50,155 nucleotides of DNA from Prevotella sp. (GCA_017458195.1 JAFTGI010000017.1:1-50155); one strand, 5' to 3'. Positions 1-8,568 are shown, counted from the first letter of the stretch. The notes: generated by a model from the letters alone, not told the origin. Program-made: numbers and translations.

Positions 1-819
1 GGCGGCTATCTGCAAGAGCGTGGAGTTCGACACGTCGCCTCGGTTGTGGTTCAGCGGGTACCAGCACTCCACCTGCACGTCGTAGTTGTCCTTGTAGAGT
101 TGGCGGGCTTCCTTACGCTGGGCCAGGGGGTGGCACTCTATCTGCGCCATCTGCGGCTTGATTTCGGCGTTCTCCATAATGTAGTTGAACGCCTCCATAC
201 GGTTGTCGAAGTTGCTGATGCCGAGGGCGCGGATGCGGCCGGCCTTGTATTCCTTCTCCATCACGCGCCAACAGGCCAGGATGTCGGCCAACGTGCCTGC
301 GGGGTGGTGGATATAGACGAGGTCGAGGTAATCGACTTGCAGACGTTCGAGCATTCCGTTGAAAGCATTCTGAGCGTCCCGAAGATTGCCTGAAATCTTG
401 CTCGTCACCCAAATCTCTTCGCGGGGTACGCCGCTCTCCTTGATGCCCCATCCGGCACCGCGCTCGTTGTAGTAGAACATGGCGTCGTCCAGATGGCGGT
501 AGCCCGACTGGAGTGCCGCGATGACCATGCCACGGACGGTCTCGTTGAGTTGTTGACGCATACTGGCGTTTTCCATGCTCTGCACCTGCGTGCCGAGTCC
601 GAAGCGGGGCATCATTACGCCGTTATTGAGTTTTACCAATGGAACACCAGCAACAGACGTGATGTTCGAGACTGCCTGAGGACCGCCGTCCTCCGTGTCG
701 CTACCCGGAGCAGGCTGCGTTACTTCGTGGTCGAAATTTGCGAGTGCGAAATCACTCTGTGCGAAGGCACTGACACTCAGCAGCACCGCTGCCAGCATCG
801 TGAAAAATCTTGTGTTCAT
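1..819 (-). CDS. Exported aldo/keto reductase (C-terminus cut by window edge)
   Basis: NAD(P)H-dependent aldo/keto reductase family protein, 273 codons visible, open at the window edge. The ATG at 819 gives a clear signal peptide (about residues 1-21, hydrophobic core, ending SAFAQ), so the enzyme is probably periplasmic or surface-exposed, which is uncommon for this mostly cytosolic family. The family tetrad is visible: Asp111 and Tyr116 in YRHLDDAMFYYNE, Lys141 in WVTSK, and His171 in YIHHP. A low-complexity linker (about residues 22-55) separates the signal from the barrel. It starts 6 bp after the stop of the ferredoxin gene and is surely co-transcribed with it. The substrate is unknown. 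The family call is secure; export is inferred from the N-terminus. Confidence 0.88.
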   Translation of the reverse strand, partial: MNTRFFTMLAAVLLSVSAFAQSDFALANFDHEVTQPAPGSDTEDGGPQAVSNITSVAGVPLVKLNNGVMMPRFGLGTQVQSMENASMRQQLNETVRGMVIAALQSGYRHLDDAMFYYNERGAGWGIKESGVPREEIWVTSKISGNLRDAQNAFNGMLERLQVDYLDLVYIHHPAGTLADILACWRVMEKEYKAGRIRALGISNFDNRMEAFNYIMENAEIKPQMAQIECHPLAQRKEARQLYKDNYDVQVECWYPLNHNRGDVSNSTLLQIAA

Positions 820-825
820 GTCGTT

Positions 826-1728
826 TTATTTGTGTTGGTTATTTGCTCGTTTGATGTCCATAAGCGACACGTTCTCGTTGCGGAAACGGGCCTGTGGATT
901 GCGTTCACGATGCAGGGCGAGTGCTTTTTGCGGACAGGCGTGTACGCAGGCCAGGCAGTATTCACAGGCACCATTGAACTCAGCCACGTCGCCCATCGTG
1001 AAGTTGCCATGCGGACAGACCTGGGCGCAGGTGCCACAGGCGATGCAGGCCTCGGCATTGAGCACCAGCAGACGTTCGGCCTCCATCGGGAAGTGGTCGT
1101 CCTGCAAGCGCTTCAGCCAACCCTTCATGCGGTCGTCGCTGTCCACATGGCTAATGAACTCGCGGCGGGCTTCCACGTCAGCGACAATCTGGGCAAGATT
1201 CTCGGGGATGTGCTTATCAATCTTCACCTGCTCGTTCATGTCGAACACGGGCAGATAGTTATCCACCATCAGCAGCGTGTTGATATACTGGTTAGTCACG
1301 CCCTTCTGACGGCAGAAGTCGTCCCACCAGTCGGACACGTTAGCCGCAAAGTTGCCGAAGGTGATGACGCTGAAGATATATGGTGCCTTCAACTTAGCTT
1401 TCTCCACGAACTCGCGCACCATCAGCGGAGCCGAGGCTGCATAATCGGGGAACACGATGCCAATCTCGTCGGCCTCATACTCCAGTTTCCCTTCCTTCAG
1501 CGCCTGTGGAATGCTGATAGGCTCTGCTGAGAATGCCCGCGCCACATAGAACGAGTTGCCCGTGGCAGTGAAGTAGAACACCAGACGTTTCTTCGCCTTT
1601 TCAGTCTTCTCGTTCTGCACTGTGGCAGCAAATGATGACAGCCCTGTAGTGGCCAGTGCTGCCGTTGCCACCATCGCTCCCATCGTCTTCAGCGCGTCGC
1701 GCCGCGTCATAGATCTTTCCTGTTCCAT
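826..1728 (-). CDS. Tat-exported flavodoxin-like/2[4Fe-4S] ferredoxin fusion (EFR1-type)
   Basis: Electron-transfer protein of about 300 aa. The N-terminus carries a twin-arginine signal (TRRDALK followed by a hydrophobic stretch ending SSFAA). A flavodoxin-like domain follows (YFTATGNSFYVAR phosphate-loop type), then a C-terminal bacterial ferredoxin pair with two CxxCxxCxxxCP motifs (CIACGTCAQVCP and CEYCLACVHACP), each able to hold a 4Fe-4S cluster. A Tat signal fits a protein folded around cofactors before export. ATG 1728 is chosen; the ATG at 1710, directly before TRRDALK and preceded by AGGAAAG, is a good alternative. The gene lies between an AraC regulator upstream and an exported aldo/keto reductase 6 bp downstream, so it may feed electrons to that enzyme, which is inference. 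Confidence 0.85.
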   Translation of the reverse strand: MEQERSMTRRDALKTMGAMVATAALATTGLSSFAATVQNEKTEKAKKRLVFYFTATGNSFYVARAFSAEPISIPQALKEGKLEYEADEIGIVFPDYAASAPLMVREFVEKAKLKAPYIFSVITFGNFAANVSDWWDDFCRQKGVTNQYINTLLMVDNYLPVFDMNEQVKIDKHIPENLAQIVADVEARREFISHVDSDDRMKGWLKRLQDDHFPMEAERLLVLNAEACIACGTCAQVCPHGNFTMGDVAEFNGACEYCLACVHACPQKALALHRERNPQARFRNENVSLMDIKRANNQHK

Positions 1729-1752
1729 TTTTGTATAACTTTGATTTGGGTG

Positions 1753-1760
1753 CAAAGTTA
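1753..1760 (-). promoter_or_regulatory. Predicted -7 box for the ferredoxin/aldo-keto reductase operon
   Basis: TAACTTTG on the minus strand matches the Bacteroidetes primary sigma -7 consensus TAnnTTTG. It lies about 25 bp upstream of ATG 1728, giving a leader of roughly 20 nt. The -33 region would fall inside the inverted repeat at 1765-1804. Confidence 0.6.
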
Positions 1761-1764
1761 CATC

Positions 1765-1804
1765 GTAATCCCCGAACCTTTATAATAAAAAATTCGGGGA
1801 TTAC
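1765..1804. promoter_or_regulatory. Perfect 12-bp inverted repeat over the operon promoter (putative operator)
   Basis: GTAATCCCCGAA (1765-1776) and TTCGGGGATTAC (1793-1804) are perfect inverted copies separated by 16 bp of A/T-rich sequence. One arm lies just upstream of the -7 box and the other just beyond the expected -33 position, so a protein bound here would touch the promoter. The adjacent AraC-type regulator is the natural candidate. It could instead be a terminator hairpin for the araC gene, but no clear U-tract follows the stem. Confidence 0.5.
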
Positions 1805-1848
1805 TATACTTTTTACAGAAAAATGCGAATAGGCTAAAGCAATGTATG

Positions 1849-2655
1849 CTATTCTCGGAAATCAGTTGGTTTTATGCCCAGATACTTTTGTACGTAATGG
1901 CTGAAATAAGCAGGAGAAGAGAAGTTGTATAGGTCGGAAAGTGAGGTCAACGTATTTTTGCGGTTGCGCAGCTGACGACTGATGTCAAGAACCGTATATC
2001 GGTTTATCCAATAGTTGGCAGGGAAACCGCTGACCTTCTTGCAAACCTCTGACAGGTATTTAGGCGTAACAAATAGCTTGTCTGCATAATAGCCAACCTC
2101 GCGGTTCCGTCGATAGTCACCCCGTTCCAGCAGAGCCATGAAACGCTCCATCAAGTCTGCATATTGAGATGTGATTTTCTCATTCCCATACAGGGATGCA
2201 TGGAAGTCAAAGAAATCTATTATCATGCACTGGATGGCATTGATCATGGCATCACGATGGAAATTATGGGTCGTCAAAACCAGTCGCCGTTTGATATAGT
2301 CAAAGTCCAATGCGCACACCTGCTGCTGCTCAGGCGTAAGATGCATAATCGGATTGTTGAATAAGGCCATCGACCCTTTCATTCCATAGTTGCTGTGAGG
2401 CGTTGAAACTTCGATAAACTCCGGGGTTACATATACCACATCCACCTCGAAGTCTTTGCTTTCAACAACACGTTCAACCATTTCCCCGCGCCGGATGATA
2501 AGACATTCACCAGCCTCAAACCTATATACATTATTATTATAGGTGAGTTCGCATAAACCCTTGTGACAATAGGCATGACACAAATACCCGGCAACTTCTC
2601 CCTTGCCGAGGTCAGCCAATGATGTTGCTACTATAATGTCTCTCCGTTCGTTCAC
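1849..2655 (-). CDS. AraC-family transcriptional regulator
   Basis: About 268 aa. The N-terminal half is a cupin-like sensing domain (features such as YRFEAGECLIIRRGEMVERVV); the C-terminal roughly 100 residues form the double helix-turn-helix of the AraC family, recognisable in LFVTPKYLSEVCKKVSGF and the final FSSPAYFSHYVQKYLGIKP. The listed start is a GTG; no in-frame ATG lies near, and a TTG 12 codons in is another option. It is transcribed toward the ferredoxin/aldo-keto reductase pair and likely controls it through the inverted repeat at 1765-1804. AraC regulators beside exported redox pairs are common in Bacteroidales, where they often answer small-molecule stress; the ligand here is unknown. 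Confidence 0.88.
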   Translation of the reverse strand: MNERRDIIVATSLADLGKGEVAGYLCHAYCHKGLCELTYNNNVYRFEAGECLIIRRGEMVERVVESKDFEVDVVYVTPEFIEVSTPHSNYGMKGSMALFNNPIMHLTPEQQQVCALDFDYIKRRLVLTTHNFHRDAMINAIQCMIIDFFDFHASLYGNEKITSQYADLMERFMALLERGDYRRNREVGYYADKLFVTPKYLSEVCKKVSGFPANYWINRYTVLDISRQLRNRKNTLTSLSDLYNFSSPAYFSHYVQKYLGIKPTDFRE

Positions 2656-2659
2656 GCCA

Positions 2660-2667
2660 CAAAGGTA
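2660..2667 (-). promoter_or_regulatory. Predicted -7 box for the AraC regulator
   Basis: TACCTTTG on the minus strand matches TAnnTTTG. It ends only 4 bp before the GTG start at 2655, so either the mRNA is nearly leaderless or translation begins further in. Confidence 0.45.
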
Positions 2668-2945
2668 CTGCTTTTTTGTGAGAATAAATGTGTTATTCTA
2701 TGAAAGAGCATGGAAATAACAACAATCTTAAACATTTTTAAGTCCATATGCAACTTTGAGAGACAAAACCGTAACCTAATATGGCACTCTTTATGAGATT
2801 ATTCATATAGACGACACAATTTTACACTATAATACTTTTTGAGCTTTTCAAAAAGTTAAAAGTGTTAAATCTTCGACTTTTTTATCGTTCATAGAATCTA
2901 TGGCTCCACTTTTCTACCGTTTAACACGTAAATCGCTGATATAAA
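2668..2945. other. AT-rich intergenic region with a short hairpin
   Basis: No gene or convincing plus-strand promoter was found between the araC promoter and the LRR gene. It holds one 9-bp perfect hairpin, ACTTTTTGA (2834-2842) and TCAAAAAGT (2848-2856), with a 5-nt loop. No signal-peptide coding stretch that could belong to the following LRR gene is seen in any forward frame. Confidence 0.4.
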
Positions 2946-5900
2946 ATGATTTGCAAATACTATGATTGTGGAAATCTGGCTACAGTTAACTTTGGAAACG
3001 GACTAACTAAGGTCAACCATAGCGCATTTGAAGGATGCACGTCAATCTCCAGATTCAATATTGCCAGCATCAAAGGTTTGTGCCAAATAGACTTTGACAT
3101 GTATACGTCCAATCCCCTTTATTTTGCCCAGCATCTCTATCTGAATGACGAAGAAGTGACCGATTTGGTCATTCCTAAGGATGTCACGTCTATAGGTAAA
3201 TACACCTTTTACAACTGTAAAGGTTTAAACTCAGTGGCGATATCGAAAGGCGTCACTTCAATTGGAATGGGTGCTTTTTACCGTTGTTCGAACATTGAAA
3301 CGGTTGAGATTCCTTCAACTGTTGAGAGCATTGGGAATGATGCTTTTTACAATTGCTCAGCCATTACCTCTGTGCAGGTGAATATCAGGACACCGCTGAC
3401 AATAACAAGTTCGAGTTTAGGCCAATACGTTGGCAACGCTACCCTATACGTTCCTTTTGGTACAAGGGAGGCTTATCTTGCCGCAGACTACTGGAAGGAG
3501 TTCAAGGAAATCGTTGAGATGCCAGAAAGCCCTGCCATTGCCTTTGCCGATGCCAACGTGAAGGCACTCTGCGTGGCCAACTGGGACCTGAATGGCGACG
3601 GCGAGTTGAGTTATGAGGAGGCTGACGCCGTGACCGACTTAGGCGAGGTGTTCAAAGAGAACACCGAAATCAGGTCGTTCAACGAACTACAGTATTTCAC
3701 GGGACTAACGGCGATCGGCGACTATGCTTTCGCTAACTGCAGCGGTTTGACCTCCATCGAAATCCCCAACAGCGTAACGACAATCGGCACGGCTGCCTTC
3801 TATTATTGCAGAGGCTTGACCTCCATCGACATCCCCAATAGCGTGACGACCATCGGAGCCCATGCTTTCTTGTGTTGCGACGGCTTGACCTCTATTTACA
3901 TCCCTAACAGCGTGACGTATATAGGTAGCATAGCATTCTTGAGTTGTACCAGCCTTAAAGCGTTTTCTGTTGATTCGGCAAATGATTACTACAAAGCCGA
4001 CTCTGGGGTTCTATTCAACAAAAATGGAACAGAACTGGTTTGTTATCCCGCTGGAAAAGCTGTCGACAATTATAGCATCCCCAACAGCGTGACAACTATC
4101 GGCAACGATGCCTTCCACGGCTGCAGTGGCTTGACCTCCATTGAGATTCCCAACGGCGTGACAACTATCGGTGGCCAAGCCTTCTGCGATTGCAGCGGCT
4201 TAACCTCAATCAACATCCCCAACAGCGTGACTGCGATTGGCTTCCAAGCCTTCCGTTATTGCAGCGGCTTGACCTCCATCTTCATCCCCAACAGCGTGAC
4301 GGCTATCGGCTCCATGGCATTCGTAGATTGTACCAGCCTTAAATCTTTTTCTGTTGATTCGGCAAATGATTACTACAAAGCTGTCTCCGGAGTTCTATTC
4401 AACAAAGAAGGAACAGAACTGCTTTATTATCCCGTTGAAAAAAATGCCAATAGTTATAACATACCTAACGGCGTGATTACTATCAGCGACAATGCCTTCA
4501 ATGGCTGCAGCGGTTTGACCTCCATCGTCATCCCCAACGGCGTGACAACTATCGGCAGCCATGCCTTCTGCGATTGCAGCGGCTTGACCTCCATCGACAT
4601 CCCCAATAGCGTGACGACTATCGGCTACAGTGCCTTCTATGGTTGTGACAATTTAACGAGTGTAACCGTTGAAATGGATGCTCCTCTTACCATTGTTGAA
4701 AATACTTTCACCTCAAGGACAGACGCCACCCTCTACGTTCCCGCCGGTTCGAAGGCTGCCTACGAGGCTGCTGCTTACTGGAAGGAGTTCAAGGAGATTG
4801 AGGAGTTCATGCCTGTAGGTTATATCTTCACTGCCGAGGTGAACGGCCTCCAGATGCAGTTCCGTGTGACCGATGCAAAGAACTTGAAGGTGGAGACCTA
4901 TGGCACCTACAAGACGGGGCCGGCCATCGACAATCAGACCGAGGGCGAGTTGGTCATTCCCGCTGAGGTGAACGGCTACACGGTCGTGGGCATCGGCGGC
5001 TGGTCGTTCCGCGACTGCCAGAAGATCACCAGCGTCAGCCTGCCCTCTACGCTGACCTACATCGGTGAATCGGCCTTCCGCACCTGCTATGGCCTGTCGG
5101 AGGTGGTCATTCCCGAGGGCGTCACCACCATCGGCGATCAGGCCTTCTATGCAGCTCTGCATAAAGTCACCCTGCCCTCCACGTTGCAGGAGATTAGGGT
5201 CAACGGCACTACTTTCAAATTCTCTAACGACGATGACAATATCGTCATTGTGAACAATCCTGAGCCTTTGGCTATCAATGCTGGAGCATTTGGCTGGAGA
5301 GGGACGCAAATACCTGCTACGCTCATCGTCCCCCTTGGCAGCCGCGAGGCCTATCAGGCTGCCGACCAGTGGAATGGATTCAAGGCTATCTACGACAATC
5401 CTGTCTTTTACTCGGTGTGGGTGAGGCAAAGCGCTACTTTGCCTTACGAGACGAAGGGCATAGGCAACGCCGGGGATGAAGTGACCGTGCCTTACCGTCG
5501 CTACACCCTTGGTTATGTCGACAATACGATGCTCTTTAAACGCGATGCTACGAATAAACAGTATAACCATCGGTTCACGTTGAGTGCCGACAATCCTATT
5601 GTCGATGGTTACCCCTACCAACAGGAGATTCTTGAATATACGTTTACCGACATTAAGGATGTCGTCTACCTGAGCGAAGCTGAGGACATCGAGGGCATGA
5701 CCATGTGCGTGCCCGAGGATCCCGCTCTGAACAATGCGCTGGTGCGCAGCTCGAATGCCGCCGCGGCCTATCCTGCCGACGGCAATGTTGAGTTTGTCAC
5801 CCTGCCCGCTGGCATCTATCAGCTCACGGCTGTGATGTATAATGGTCATCTTAAGAGCAGTCCCTACGGGGACTATGACACCCCCTGGACCTTCCTGGCC

Positions 5901-7166
5901 GACGGTGAGCCGATAGCCACGCTGACTAACGACATCATTAACTTCGACGAGAAGACCACTGAGCCCTTCGTCCTGACCAAGGAGACAACCCTTGCCATCC
6001 AACAGAAAGGTGAACTTCGCATCGGCCTCGACCTCATCTACATCGTCCGCCTGGAGGACAATATGCTGTATGTCGACGAGTCGCCCTCGGTACTTGCCGG
6101 CGGGCAGGCTGAGCTGACCATCAGCCTGAGGAACAGCAATGCGGTCAACATGACCGAATTCTACCTGCAGCTGCCTGAGGGCGTCACGATTGTCGACGGC
6201 AGCCTGGCTCTCGTATCCGACCGCTCTGACAAGCATCAGGTGATTGCGCAATGGAATGCTGACGGCGGCTATTACCACATCGTGAGTCACTCTTCGCAAA
6301 ACAACGCCTTCAAGGAAAACGACGGTGCACTGTTCACCATGATGCTTGAACGCGAAGACGACATGGAGGCTGGTTCCTATGAGGCCAAGGTGATGAGCAT
6401 CCTGATGTCGGACACCGCCAAGACTTCTCTCAGCCAGCAGGACTTCACCTTCACCATCGAGGTGCCCGACCTGAAGCTGGGCGACGTCAACGGCGACAAG
6501 AAAATCAATGGCTTCGACATCGTCGAGATGGTCGACCGCATCATGCAGCGGCCCTCGAACACCTTCCATTTTGCCGCTGCCGACCTGAACTACGACAAGA
6601 AGATCAACGGCCTCGACCTGGTGAAGCTGATCAGCCTCGTGCTGAGCCAGCCTATCAGCCAGACGGCTGCATCGGCCAGAAGCTACACAGCGACGACCTT
6701 TGCACCCTGGCTGGAAGCTGAGGGCAACGCCCTGACGATGAAGATCGACGCTGCCGACGACTACATCCTGACGCAGTGCGTCGTGGAGCTTGACCACGGG
6801 ATGCAGCTGCAGAATGTCACGGCTGACGACCGCCATGTCGTAGCCTGGCAGCGCATCGACGAGCGGCGCTATGCCGTCGTGGCCTACTCGACGAAGAACG
6901 AGGCCTTCACCATGGGCGAGGCCCTGCTGAAGCTCGACTGCACGGGCAACGGCAGCGTCAACGTGAGCAACATCATGCTGGTCGACACCGACCGCAACGA
7001 GAGGTTCTTCAACTCAGCTGCCATCGGCTCCACCACTGGGGTGAACTCGATTAAGGCTGACAAGAACCGCGAGATCTTCGACCTGCAAGGCCGCAAGGTC
7101 GACCAGAGGCAGCAGACCAAGGGCATCTACATTGTGAATGGAAAGAATGTCGTAGTAAAAAAGTGA
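2946..7166 (+). CDS. BspA-type leucine-rich repeat surface protein with cohesin-like and dockerin-like modules, 5'-truncated
   Basis: 1406 aa. It opens in the middle of an LRR_5 repeat with no signal peptide, and an in-frame TGA lies 3 codons upstream, so the 5' end appears lost. Residues 1-190 are LRR_5 repeats in AT-rich DNA. From about 197 the DNA becomes GC-richer with an EF-hand-like segment (DLNGDGELS), then 23-aa LRR units (about 245-575), further LRRs (about 680-745), a beta-rich region (about 820-1035), a cohesin-like domain (about 1040-1175), a dockerin-like pair (GDVNGDKKINGFD and ADLNYDKKINGLD, about 1178-1237), and a second cohesin-like domain. The last 30 residues (IFDLQGRKV then KGIYIVNGKNVVVK) resemble a type IX secretion C-terminal signal. 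Family members mediate adhesion at the cell surface. Without a signal peptide this copy may not be exported. Confidence 0.82.
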   Translation: MICKYYDCGNLATVNFGNGLTKVNHSAFEGCTSISRFNIASIKGLCQIDFDMYTSNPLYFAQHLYLNDEEVTDLVIPKDVTSIGKYTFYNCKGLNSVAISKGVTSIGMGAFYRCSNIETVEIPSTVESIGNDAFYNCSAITSVQVNIRTPLTITSSSLGQYVGNATLYVPFGTREAYLAADYWKEFKEIVEMPESPAIAFADANVKALCVANWDLNGDGELSYEEADAVTDLGEVFKENTEIRSFNELQYFTGLTAIGDYAFANCSGLTSIEIPNSVTTIGTAAFYYCRGLTSIDIPNSVTTIGAHAFLCCDGLTSIYIPNSVTYIGSIAFLSCTSLKAFSVDSANDYYKADSGVLFNKNGTELVCYPAGKAVDNYSIPNSVTTIGNDAFHGCSGLTSIEIPNGVTTIGGQAFCDCSGLTSINIPNSVTAIGFQAFRYCSGLTSIFIPNSVTAIGSMAFVDCTSLKSFSVDSANDYYKAVSGVLFNKEGTELLYYPVEKNANSYNIPNGVITISDNAFNGCSGLTSIVIPNGVTTIGSHAFCDCSGLTSIDIPNSVTTIGYSAFYGCDNLTSVTVEMDAPLTIVENTFTSRTDATLYVPAGSKAAYEAAAYWKEFKEIEEFMPVGYIFTAEVNGLQMQFRVTDAKNLKVETYGTYKTGPAIDNQTEGELVIPAEVNGYTVVGIGGWSFRDCQKITSVSLPSTLTYIGESAFRTCYGLSEVVIPEGVTTIGDQAFYAALHKVTLPSTLQEIRVNGTTFKFSNDDDNIVIVNNPEPLAINAGAFGWRGTQIPATLIVPLGSREAYQAADQWNGFKAIYDNPVFYSVWVRQSATLPYETKGIGNAGDEVTVPYRRYTLGYVDNTMLFKRDATNKQYNHRFTLSADNPIVDGYPYQQEILEYTFTDIKDVVYLSEAEDIEGMTMCVPEDPALNNALVRSSNAAAAYPADGNVEFVTLPAGIYQLTAVMYNGHLKSSPYGDYDTPWTFLADGEPIATLTNDIINFDEKTTEPFVLTKETTLAIQQKGELRIGLDLIYIVRLEDNMLYVDESPSVLAGGQAELTISLRNSNAVNMTEFYLQLPEGVTIVDGSLALVSDRSDKHQVIAQWNADGGYYHIVSHSSQNNAFKENDGALFTMMLEREDDMEAGSYEAKVMSILMSDTAKTSLSQQDFTFTIEVPDLKLGDVNGDKKINGFDIVEMVDRIMQRPSNTFHFAAADLNYDKKINGLDLVKLISLVLSQPISQTAASARSYTATTFAPWLEAEGNALTMKIDAADDYILTQCVVELDHGMQLQNVTADDRHVVAWQRIDERRYAVVAYSTKNEAFTMGEALLKLDCTGNGSVNVSNIMLVDTDRNERFFNSAAIGSTTGVNSIKADKNREIFDLQGRKVDQRQQTKGIYIVNGKNVVVKK
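3720..4660 (+). repeat. Tandem 69-bp LRR-coding repeats with a 384-bp larger duplication
   Basis: Each 69-bp unit encodes a 23-aa LRR of the form GLTSIxIPNSVTTIGxxAFxxC. Superimposed is a longer unit: the segment encoding FSVDSANDYYKA...GVLFNK...GTEL occurs at about 3948 and again at about 4332, an offset of 384 bp (128 codons), with flanking LRRs included. Such DNA can expand or contract by recombination without breaking the frame. Confidence 0.85.
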
Positions 7167-7173
7167 TTGCAAC

Positions 7174-7854
7174 ATGAAACTGTTTAGGACATTAATCTTT
7201 ATAGCTTGCCTGGCCATTGCCGGGCAAGCCTTTGCCGACGAACTGCACGTGGCTGACCTCGTCATTAATCCCGGCGAGAGCAAGACCGTGGCCGTGGAAC
7301 TGCAGAACCCCGACCGGGCCTACACCCTGCTGGAGTTCACCTTGAAACTGCCTGAGGGCATCAGCATTGTGAAGGACAGCAAAGACGACTGGGCCGTGAC
7401 GCTCAACGCCGACCGCTTCGACAGCTCACACACGCTGGAAGTGGGTCAGCTGGACAACGGCGACTACAAGTTCCTCATCTATTCCATGTCGAATGCCACG
7501 ATTAAAGGCGAGTCGGGCGAAATCCTTACAATAACCCTCACGGCCAAGGCCGACGCGCCGACGGGAAACGCGCAGGGACTGTTCTATGATCAGCTGTTCG
7601 CGGATGCAAACGACCAAGGGACAAACCCCGACGACAAGGCATTCAACATCAGGATCGGAGGGCTTCCCGGCGATGCCGACGGCAGCGGCGCGGTGACGGT
7701 GGCCGACGTGACGGCAGCGGTCAGCTATCTTCTTGGGCAGCAGCCCGAGGGCTTTGTCTTCGGCAATGCCGACATCGACGGCAACGGCCAGATCTCAGCT
7801 GAAGACATCAGGGCCATCGTCGACATCATCTTAGGAGAGTCATCATCCGAGTAG
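7174..7854 (+). CDS. Small secreted cohesin-like/dockerin protein
   Basis: 226 aa with a signal peptide (about 1-21, ending GQAFA). Residues 22-155 form a beta-sandwich like cohesin (FTLKLPEGISIV..., ending in an ILTITLTAKA strand). Residues 165-222 form a dockerin-like pair of calcium loops, GDADGSGAVTVADV and ADIDGNGQISAEDI. Cohesin-dockerin pairing is a known route to assemble surface complexes. Here both modules are in one short protein placed 7 bp after the LRR gene, which carries the same modules, so the two products could bind one another; this is inference. Its stop overlaps the convergent dehydrogenase gene by 12 bp. Confidence 0.78.
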   Translation: MKLFRTLIFIACLAIAGQAFADELHVADLVINPGESKTVAVELQNPDRAYTLLEFTLKLPEGISIVKDSKDDWAVTLNADRFDSSHTLEVGQLDNGDYKFLIYSMSNATIKGESGEILTITLTAKADAPTGNAQGLFYDQLFADANDQGTNPDDKAFNIRIGGLPGDADGSGAVTVADVTAAVSYLLGQQPEGFVFGNADIDGNGQISAEDIRAIVDIILGESSSE

Positions 7855-8568
7855 GTTGATCCTGCGCCATAGCCACCGGGGAATTCTTCGCCAGACAGCC
7901 GTCAGGATCCGGTATTTCCAGTCGATGACGCGTACATGACGGCGGCGGTTGACAACACGGACAATATCCTGCGCCACCCGCTCGGGCCGCATCATCAGCG
8001 GATAGCGGAAGTCGCCGCTCAGGAGAGCCGTATCCACGAAGCCTGGCCGGATGTCAGTGAAATGGATAGCGAGCCCGCGGCTCCGTGCCTGCTGCTCGAG
8101 CGCCTGCAGATAAACGTTCTGCATGGCTTTCGTGGCAGAATAGGACGGAGCAGGGCCAAGCCCTTTCGTCCCGGCTATCGACGTGATAGCCGCAATATGT
8201 CCGCCGCCATGGTCGGCAAAGTAACGGTAGGCCTCACCGATCATCCGCGTGAAGCCCATCGCGTTGGTCTCGACCGTTGCCAGCTCTATCGCCTCTGCCA
8301 GTTCAGCGTTCTGCTTGCCCACGCCCGATGCGTAGAAAAACAGATCCATGCCGCCCAGCCGGTCGATGAGGCGGCGCAGCCTTTCAGTAGCGTCGTCAGC
8401 CGTCACATCGATGCGCTCCATGTCAGCCGCTCCGACGTCCTGCAGCAGTTCAGTCCGTCGGGCAGCAACGCCGACGGTCCACCCTTCGGCCATCAACAGC
8501 TTTGCAACTTCAAGTCCGATGCCCGACGAAGCCCCCACAACGACAGCCCTTTTTCCCTTTTGTTCCAT
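7843..8568 (-). CDS. Short-chain dehydrogenase/reductase
   Basis: 241 aa from ATG 8568, chosen because it puts the Rossmann strand and glycine motif (VVVGASSGIG) at the N-terminus as in classical SDRs. The active site is visible: Ser in ITSIAG and YSATK as the YxxxK pair. YASG replaces the usual NNAG. The C-terminus is basic (repeated R and W), suggesting peripheral membrane contact. Substrate unknown; NAD(P)-linked oxidation or reduction of a hydroxyl or carbonyl is the family activity. It lies 38 bp after the small exported protein of the caspase operon on the same strand, so it may be its last gene, and it overlaps the dockerin gene tail to tail by 12 bp. Confidence 0.88.
   Translation of the reverse strand: MEQKGKRAVVVGASSGIGLEVAKLLMAEGWTVGVAARRTELLQDVGAADMERIDVTADDATERLRRLIDRLGGMDLFFYASGVGKQNAELAEAIELATVETNAMGFTRMIGEAYRYFADHGGGHIAAITSIAGTKGLGPAPSYSATKAMQNVYLQALEQQARSRGLAIHFTDIRPGFVDTALLSGDFRYPLMMRPERVAQDIVRVVNRRRHVRVIDWKYRILTAVWRRIPRWLWRRINLLG

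Noticed and set aside
1765..1804. Inverted repeat as a plain rho-independent terminator of araC
   Set aside because: The loop is 16 nt and no U-tract follows the stem, while the arms frame a promoter; an operator is the better reading, though not proven.
3720..4660. Regular repeats that could be taken for a CRISPR array
   Set aside because: The units are contiguous 69-bp coding repeats of an LRR protein with no unique spacers, and no cas genes are near.
4713..6836. 707-codon open frame on the minus strand opposite the LRR gene
   Set aside because: No recognisable domain or start context; the plus strand has clear LRR, cohesin-like and dockerin-like modules over the same bases.
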